NCBI GenBank assembly: GCA_941918925.1
Contig: OW799236.1
Coordinates: 17,459,474-17,523,473, forward strand
Direction of reading: 5' to 3'
DNA from: Phyto melanocephala
Taxonomy: Eukaryota; Arthropoda; Insecta; Diptera; Rhinophoridae
Length of the DNA stretch: 64,000 nt
The first letter of the stretch is position 1, and each line of letters starts with the position of its first letter. This document shows, in pieces, positions 56,758-64,000 of this stretch. The position numbers were made by a program, and so were the translations under genes. The notes beneath the pieces were generated by a model that searched no databases, had not been told where the DNA came from, and saw nothing but the letters and a program-made list of their open reading frames with translations.

Positions 56758-59700
56758 ATGCTACCGAGTTTTCATGCCTTAATGAGGTGCTCTTCGAGCG
56801 TTTTACAACAGTCTACAAGCCGTAGTAGCATTAGTGGTTCACCACAAGCCTTTAATAACGATGATCTCAATACGGCCACCTGTTCGGGACGTGGTGATTG
56901 TCTGAATGGCACATGTCTCTGTGAAATACGTTATGCCGGCGATGAGTGTAGTGGCTTTAACTTTCCCTACTATGCGGGGATATCTAGTGTTTTCTATTTC
57001 GTAGCCCTGGTATCGGTAATACAATTATTTATCTGTATAGTGGCCGAATATCAAAGACTTAAACAGCCGTCTGTATTGAGAGCGTGTCGTATAACAACAC
57101 AGAAATTATTATATTTTATGGTATTTGTGGCGGCATCTCTAAGGGGAGCCTATTTCACAACACCGGTAAGTAGTTTAAATATATACAAAATATTTTTTGA
57201 TTTTGTTTTTAATGTAGTTTTTATGTTTTGTCTTCTAGTTGGATTTACAACCACAATGGGCAGTTACTTTAATGTCCGCCTATTATCCTTTGCTTATGAC
57301 CTGTGCTTCATTAATTGTTTGCATGTGGGCAGAGGTAAGTCTTATATTATTTATGAATATATCAGATTCTTTTATGATGCAACCACCCAGGCAAAACTAT
57401 CGTTACAAAATAATGAGTTAAATATACTAGACAATAGCTCTTTACTACTTACAATTTAGCATCTAAACCCATAACATAACATAACACGGTGATGTCATTG
57501 GAGGCAAGAACTTATCATGCTCGCTTACAAATAGGGATTAAAATAAGTACTTACCACCGTTGCTTACAAAGAGGGACTTTAAGCAATAAATAAGTGCTTG
57601 ATTTTAATAACCTAAATAACCCTTTAACATTATGCACTTATCGAACTCGTTCGGTTCTTTTAAAGGACGAAAATTCGCTGTGATTCTTCTGCGTTATGTA
57701 AATTTTGAAATTTCAAAATCATTGAAAATCTATAAGCCATCACTTTGCTAATGAACTGCTTTACCGCTGTTGTCGAAAACAGTATTACTTATACCTTAAG
57801 CTATTTAAATGAACTAAATGAGAATTATAAAAACTTATGTATTTGATTGGCTTCTAATAAATTTCGCTATAAGAAATTTTATTGTGTGTGAATCTCAGCA
57901 AATGTCTGAAAAAAGTGCTTACGTATCACATTGTAAATCAAGTCATTACTAACATTCTTCTTAGTAAGATGGACGATATGTAATAGTCATTGAAAAGTAT
58001 GTTGTTTAGTAAGTCATTATCTAGTTTTTACTGGGCACATTAAGGGACATTTTTATACCCTTCACAGTGAGTGTAAGGGTATATATAGGTTTGCCATTGC
58101 GTGTGAAATTTCTACATAATTCATTTCCGACCCCATTAAGTATATATTTTCTGAAAGCTTATGAATATGAAAATCGTTTTAGCATTATCGGTTTGTCCGA
58201 TGTTTGAATCAACTTTTTAAAGCTCCCCGAAATCACCGAGACCCGTATAAGGTATTACAATGTAAGAAATATTCGGAATCGGTATTAGAAATCAGCATAA
58301 TCGCCCCATAACTTTCTGAGATATGAGCAAACAAACACGACTGCCTCTGTTTTTTTTTTTGCTTATTTTTATTAAAATTTTCCAGCCCTATGATAATTTA
58401 TAGACTCGGTTGTTACTATTTATAGATTAAGTATGCATCTGGAATTATTTATGAAAAATTTTGGACAAATTGGTTACTAATTGGGAAAGTTATAGGCAAA
58501 AATTATTGAAAAAAGTATATGTTTATTTAAGGGTTTTTCAAACCCTTAAATAATTTTCGAATACGCTTAAGATACCAAATTATAAGCCGTAATCTCAGAA
58601 ATTATTTCTAAGAAAAACTAAAAAACCGGTTTGAAACCAACTGAGACATAAGCACCAAAGTACATTTGCTTGGGTATTTTTCCTAAAACTTACAAACGAA
58701 AATCGATATTTTTCAATTTTTATACAACCGAGAGGGGGAATAGGGGGATCAAAAGAAATGGCTTGAGTACAAAAATATAGTAAGCTATGAAAAGAAAACA
58801 ATCTAAATGGCGCCCTAGATTAAATGGCGAATATATGAGTCAAATATAGTAGTTATGGCTTTGTCGCTGTTGGGGAAATTTGTATCGAATAAAGGGCTTG
58901 AGCAGTAAACTATTAAAAAAGTGAAAAATCTATTTAAATCCGTTTGCAACAAAATGACTGAACAAATTTTTTTAACTCCAACAATATAGGTATCAAATGA
59001 AAGGGTTTGACTAGTAGAAACTATTTCACTATGTATAAAATCACAATTAAAGATGGCGTCAAAAATAATAAAGAAAATGGCGTATTACATGATATCTAAA
59101 ATCTAGGCTTCGCTACGATGTGGTTTTTATATGTATGTACATGACGGCGAAGGGTATTATAAGATGTCACGGCCTTTTTGATACCCTTCACCTGTGATGC
59201 TCAAGGGTATATATAGCTTTGCCCTTCCGTTTGTAATTTCTACAATTTTCATTTCCGACCCCATAAAGTATATATTTTCTAAAAGCTTATGAATAGAGGA
59301 GTCGATTAAGCCCTGACCGTCTGACCCTCTTTCCGTGTGTTGGTTGAAATCAACTTTTAGAAGCAACTATATGTTGCTCAAATCTGAGCATGGTATCAAT
59401 CTTTTGGAAATATCCGGGAATGAATCGGTATTGAAATTCAGCATAATCGCCCCATAACTTGAGATATGAGCAAAAAACTACGACTACCTCGTTTTTTTTC
59501 ACAATTACAACAACATACATATTTACTGGTTAGAGTAAACGTGGCATCGAATCCTAGCTGAGCCAAAAAAATATTTTTTTTTATTTTTTTATTTTATATA
59601 TTATTTATATTTTTATAATTTTTTTTTATATTTTTTTTTATATTTTTTTTTAATTTTTAAAAAAAAAAATTTAAAAATTTTTTTTTTAATTTTTTGTAAT

Positions 59701-62700
59701 TTTTTTTTGTTTTTAATAATTTTTTTTTTTTTTTTTTTTTGGAAACGAACATACGTAAACTCAATTTATAATTTTGCAATGGAATGTTTTTATATATGTA
59801 TGTTTTTAACATGTATGTACGTATTTTATATGAGATGAATAATGATACAAACAATTGTTATTGCATGACTACACGTTGTGAAGGGTATATAAGATTCGGC
59901 CGAATATACCACTCTTACTTGTTTTATTTACAAAATTACAATTTTTATTTTTTGGTTTTTTCACTATTTCTTCTTCATTTTATTTGTTCTAATACTTTTT
60001 CACAATCTTTTTTTTTTTAGAAAAAAACAAATATTTTTTATATAAAACTAACAAAATTTTGTTCAATAAAATAAAATTGAAAAAAAATTTTCTGTTTTAA
60101 AATTTTGATTATTGGTTGCTGGGTTTAAGTAAGTCTATATGCATTCCACTGGTGCTTAGGACAGATCATCAGTAGGCCTTTAAACCACAAAATTTATGAA
60201 AAAGTTTAAAATTGTTACAATCTTTATCTAAAATTTTTATTTTGAAATTTTTTGAAATTTATTAGGAGAATATCCTGAATAATAGTAAACTTTTTATGTT
60301 TATCTGTTTTATTTTATTTGTTTATTTTGTAATAAAAAACATAAAAAATTGACATTAGCGTTCCCCATTAGCTAGGTTGATAATTCCACCTATGTTAATT
60401 CGCCTGGTCTACGCGTATGTGTTGTACGCTTTTGTGATGTATGCTCTCATATAAAATTTAATTCAAAAATAAAATCCTGTGTAACAGACAAAATCTTTAG
60501 TCAAGATATGATACAAGGGTGGCTAAGAAAATGCAAACAGACATCAATCTACGCCAATGAATGTCTTTTCACAGTATTAGCTATCCTTCCCTTATTCAGA
60601 AGTTTTTTTTTATTATCTAACACTTGACTAATTTTAAATTTGCATTTAATTTCACCGAGAACAAGTGCACCTAAAAATTTGCACTGAACAAATGTTTTGC
60701 TTTACATGTATTTGTTATTGCATGTGTTTTAGTGTTTATCATTTTTGCAGCAAAACCTCACAAAAAAACAATAAACAAAATAAAAATGTGACCGAAAAAA
60801 AGTTTAAATTGGCAACGGTAATTAATGTGCTTGTCTTTTTTCTATTATTAGAATTTTAGCACTGAAAGTAAAAAAATAAATATTTAAATTATTATGCCAA
60901 CCCAGCAAACATGAAGGTTTAATTTTCAATCTGGAATTATTTTGAAAACAAACAGCTTCTAATATGCCCAAAAAAATATAATAAATTATAATGAAAATAG
61001 AAATACATATGGTGGATTGTAGATAGAGTATGTAGGATTTAAATATTTTTTTTTAACAGAAGTAAGCGTTTTTTTAAGTATATTTTTAAAGAATGTACTA
61101 AATACATTTGTATTATATTTAAGAAAATTAAAAATGACACTTGTAATTTGTAAGTTGTTATTCAAATATTTTTTGTTATTTCCTTGTCAATTATTATTGA
61201 AAAGCTATGTATGACAAAGCTTTCATGTTTGTTTACCAAACCACCAAATCTAATTACCGAACATTTTTCAACCTGGCAATGTTATTAGTTTCGTAGTCAG
61301 ATGAATGGTTTTTAACGCGGATGAAGTAAAATATTTTTATTGTCATAGTCAATTGTAAATGTGACCATATCAAATTAAGAAAATGTCATTTAAAAAACTC
61401 CTAATATGAATCTGAAGTGTCTGTAATGTATTTCGGCAGTTATAATTTTAATTCTGCTATTTGATTTGAACAATATCAAACATCAACTTAAAACTCCATG
61501 CTTGACGTGTTTGTTGGGTAATGCGTCTTTTGTATTGCTCCAACCTCATTAGTAGTATCTTATCTTGCAAAAATATTGCTTGCAGAATAACGATTTTTGA
61601 AAGTTTACTTTTGTTTAAAAATTTCTTTATGCCCTTGTTTGAACTAATAATTGTTATTATGTTTTGTAAATGCTCATTAAAAGATATACGATCGGTTTTT
61701 GATCGCTAAAGAAAGGGATTGCCTTTTTCGAAAACCATATTAAAAGAGTTTAAATTAAAGTTTATAAAGAGGTTTTGCAATATTTAAAAGTGATTTTGAT
61801 ATAAATAAGTCAGTGCTAAAGTGCAAGGCAGTAAGTTTAGAGTAAATATGTAATATCAGTGCGAAACTAAAAAAGCTTTATGTGTACCTTGAAAATGACT
61901 TTCTAATAATTTGCATGTAACGGAGTGAATTTAAGCTTTAAAGACAATTTGTTTACAAATATTGTTCGAAAATAGATTATTGATTATTGAAAAGTGTTTA
62001 AATAAATTCTAATGCATTGACAAGATTTTTACAAAATTCTATTTAAAAAAAAAGGAAAAGTTTTTTAAAAATATTAATTTGAACATAAACAGATGAAAAT
62101 ATTTGTTTGCAAAGCAACTTTAATAAAGTATTAGATAGAGAAAGATAAATTTTTAACAAAGTATCCTGTTTTAGTTGTTTTAGTTGTTTTAGTTGTTTTT
62201 TTTTTATTTTTTATTTTTTTTTAATTTTACATAAAATATTTTGGTGAAGTAATTTACAAAATAAGGAGGTAAATTTTGTTCAAAATAAATTATAAACCAT
62301 TTTAATCTCTTTCATGAATTTCTTACTTATTTTTCAGATCTTCCATTTACGCGACATACGCTGGGAAAAATCACAATTTCTATCGAAAAGTTTTCTTGGT
62401 TTCATTGCCTTCAACTTTTTCCTCTACAGCCTATTTGGCATTGAGGTCTTTTCATCACTCATTAACTCAAAACGTCAAACTTATGCTCACATCTTTAATG
62501 GTTGTTATGCCGTTTTACTGCTAGTAGTTGTTGTCTTTTTTCTCATCTATGGCGTCGAAGTATTTTTCAAATTACGTGGCGGCTTCGTGTACGATCAAAC
62601 GGGCAAAATTCTAGGACCCAGTGAAGCCATTGTAAATGCTTCACAATTGCATCAGTCGCGTTTAGGTCTACTATCACAGGCCATAATGTTAATAGTGATA

Positions 62701-63808
62701 GTGGGATTTTTAACCTCGGAAACTTTAGGAGACTTTTGGAAAACAAAGTAAGTTTTGTTTTTAAATAATTTTTCTAAACGAATTTAATATTGTTTTATTG
62801 ATCTATATGTTGAATACTCTTAGAGTGCCTGTATATTCTCGTAATTGGCATGATATTGTCTTTCGGATTGTGGAAATAGGTGTTGCTCTGTGGTTTCCCT
62901 GCTGTCTCTGGAACTCTATGGCTCCTGAACAATTGTGGATCTTAAATCCTCGCAAATTAATATCACGACAAATCGATCCCTCGATACCCACCACTTCAGC
63001 CGAAACGAAAAATCTCTCACCCGAAGAAGGACAATCGTTTTTGAATAAAAAAGATTGTTGGATTTGTTATGACAACGATAAACCGGAACCGCTAATACAA
63101 CCCTGCCGCTGTACTGGCGATGTTTCGTCGGTGCATCATGAATGCTTAAAACGTTGGCTGGTAGAGAGTTGCAGTAAAACAGAAGCTCAATTATCTTGTA
63201 AAGTTTGTGGTTTCCCCTATGAAATAGAGAAAACAAAAAAGTAAATAAAAACACATTTTTTTTATTATTTTTCTTTATATGACTAAGAGCTATTATTACA
63301 ACTTGCCGTTAGTTGATTATTAATAATAATAAAATTTAATGAATAAAAAAATAATAAAATAAGGCTTTTTAATGCACAGCCATTTATCTGTCCGACAAAA
63401 TACTGCCTTTAACTAACGCACAAGTTTTAATAATGGCCCTAAATAACACTAAAAAACTCAAATTTAATTTAATTTAAATTTTTTTTCGATTTCAGACTCG
63501 ATTGGGAAAAAGGTTTTACAATACAGCACTGGTCCAAGACCGTTATACTCATAACACTCATGTGCGTGGCGGGAGCCTCAGCCTGGGTGGTAATACAACT
63601 CTATGTCGATCCTTTAATACGTGTCATGACAGTAGGTATAGCCGTACTCATCGGTTATGTGTGTGTTAAGTGTTTAGGTGAAAATACCGTTGTAGCCTAT
63701 CAACGTGCCAAAGTAAGCAGCATTAATATAGTCACAAATTCAGAAATGGAAAAGTTGCATACCATTTGCGAGGATGTTAGCACGGCTGGCACGAACAGCT
63801 CCTCATAA
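56758..63808 (+). CDS. Multi-pass membrane RING-CH (MARCH-type) E3 ubiquitin ligase-like protein with an EGF-like module
   Basis: Five exons: 56758-57165, 57239-57334, 62338-62747, 62824-63240 and 63496-63808. All junctions are GT-AG and keep frame, giving 547 residues. Residues 42-64 form an EGF-like cysteine pattern (CSGRGDCLNGTCLCEIRYAG). Hydrophobic segments lie near 72-97, 116-133, 143-166, 187-208, 222-245, 277-297 and 314-337. A complete C4HC3 RING-CH finger follows (Cys383, 386, 399, 401; His409, Cys412, 430, 433), then hydrophobic segments at about 458-480 and 486-504. RING-CH proteins recruit E2 enzymes and ubiquitinate membrane or ER proteins, so an E3 role in a membrane compartment is inferred. 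The ATG at 56758 is the first in the exon; because a splice acceptor lies at 56736 and frame is open to it, the true start could be in an upstream exon, perhaps with a signal peptide. I do not assign a fly gene name. Confidence 0.9.
57166..57238 (+). other. Intron 1 of the RING-CH gene (73 bp)
   Basis: GTAAGT at 57166 and TCTTCTAG ending at 57238, phase 0. The intron has no in-frame stop, so translation continues through it (and into intron 2) up to 57459, which would mimic a 248-codon ORF. Retention would replace the downstream protein. Confidence 0.85.
57387..58036. mobile_element. MITE with CCCAGGCAAAA / TTTTTACTGGG ends, copy 2
   Basis: Matches the element at 15252-15910 along its length (ACAAAATAATGAGTTAAA, GAGGCAAGAACTTATC, GTCATTGAAAAGTATGTTG). 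It begins only 52 bp after the exon 2 donor. The 39-bp tandem repeat of copy 1 is reduced to about two units. Confidence 0.7.
58051..59178. repeat. Dispersed repeat family B, copy 6 (long form)
   Basis: The copy starts TTTTATACCCTTCACAGTGA, carries TTTCCGACCCCATTAAGTAT, and ends AAGGGTATTATAAGATGTCA near 59170. Its interior matches 5500-6400. It has the same orientation as copies 1 and 2 and sits within intron 2. Confidence 0.75.
59179..59925. repeat. Dispersed repeat family B, copy 7
   Basis: The copy begins GATACCCTTCACCTGTGATG, directly next to copy 6, with core TTTCCGACCCCATAAAGTAT at about 59248. It ends AAGATTCGGCCGAATATACC and CTTACTTGTTTT. An A/T-only low-complexity tract occupies about 59565-59740. 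The minus-strand frame 59157-59366 is the translated core. Confidence 0.8.
59926..62167. other. Rest of intron 2, AT-rich
   Basis: No gene was recognised. CCCAGCAAACATGAAGG near 60902 resembles the CCCAGCAAAA MITE ends, but no partner end was found. Frames at 60665-60859 and 61521-61709 show no domain. Confidence 0.45.
62168..62205. repeat. 9-bp microsatellite (TTTTAGTTG)
   Basis: About four units of TTTTAGTTG followed by a T-rich run, shortly upstream of the exon 3 acceptor. Confidence 0.8.
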
Positions 63809-64000
63809 ATATTATTTAAAATATGAAACAGAATTTTAAAATTTCAACTTTAATAATTTTGTTTTTATTGTATTATTTTTCAAACAAAGCGAAGGAAAAA
63901 TCATTGATTTCATGTACTATTTTCTATACTACTATAATTATAAGTTTGTGCTCTATCATTTTGACTTTAAGATAGTTTTAAAACCCCTCTTCCTCCAAAT
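63809..64000 (+). other. 3' untranslated region, start only
   Basis: Follows the TAA at 63806-63808. No canonical AATAAA signal is seen before the window ends, so the transcript end is probably beyond or uses a variant signal. Confidence 0.4.

Larger units (their letters stand above)
57335..62337 (+). other. Intron 2 of the RING-CH gene (5.0 kb, repeat-filled)
   Basis: GTAAGT donor at 57335 and TTACTTATTTTTCAG acceptor ending at 62337, phase 0 on both sides. It holds a MITE, two family B repeats, an A/T-only tract and a 9-bp microsatellite. Intron 3 (62748-62823) and intron 4 (63241-63495) are short and free of recognised repeats. Confidence 0.85.

Noticed and set aside
57166..57459. Read-through of exon 1 as a complete 248-codon gene
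   Set aside because: GTAAGT at 57166 and TCTTCTAG at 57238 splice in frame to a better membrane-segment-coding exon, and the read-through part is low-complexity and enters a MITE.

Overview
The window reads as AT-rich nuclear DNA of a higher fly (Diptera, Schizophora; a blow-fly or house-fly relative would fit). The basis is spliced genes with GTAAGT donors and short T-rich acceptors, many Tc1/mariner and piggyBac relics, and abundant interspersed repeats carrying cores of the type CCGACCCCATAAAGTATATA and GACGGACAGACGGACATAGC that are familiar from fly genomes. No organism is named in the data, and the species is not claimed. I see no bacterial-type genes, no CRISPR array, and no tRNA or rRNA gene.

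Only one host protein-coding gene is well supported. It lies on the + strand from 56758 to 63808, has five coding exons and predicts 547 residues: one EGF-like module, a set of membrane segments, a C4HC3 RING-CH (MARCH-type) zinc finger, and two more membrane segments. Its second intron (57335-62337, 5.0 kb) is filled with repeats. Everything else with coding potential is transposase debris.

The most striking object is a 14.5 kb foldback element at 17435-31948. It has ~308-bp unique outer ends in inverted orientation, followed by two opposed arrays of a 158/170/172-bp satellite (about 30 copies in the left arm, about 50 in the right). The arrays meet head-on at about 22816 without a spacer. 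The whole object is bounded by a perfect 9-bp target-site duplication (17426-17434 and 31949-31957). No transposase is visible inside.

Layout: 1-600 palindromic-ended MITE; 936-1971 dispersed repeat family A; 2507-2950 and 5299-6506 family B; 3033-3260 a repeat shared with 52.9 kb; 7016-9703 a TTAA-flanked element with ~520-bp terminal inverted repeats and a broken, intron-containing transposase-like gene, itself inserted in an older repeat also seen at 40.2 kb; 9.9-17.4 kb AT-rich DNA with MITEs at 14.4 and 15.25-15.91 kb; 17.4-31.95 kb the foldback element; 33540-36152 a decayed piggyBac element with both TTAA sites; 37276-39642 an expanded family A copy carrying a 600-bp mariner insertion; 40598-41048 and 43095-43275 MITEs with 8-bp duplications; 44.4, 49.5-51.1, 52.2 and 55.3 kb Tc1/mariner relics, the 49.5 kb one interrupted by a TTAA-flanked MITE; 46.2-47.6 kb clustered family B copies; 56.7-63.8 kb the RING-CH gene.

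Coordinates of element ends come from reading inverted and direct repeats by eye. Those with target-site duplications are the firmest. Copy counts and percent identities were not computed.
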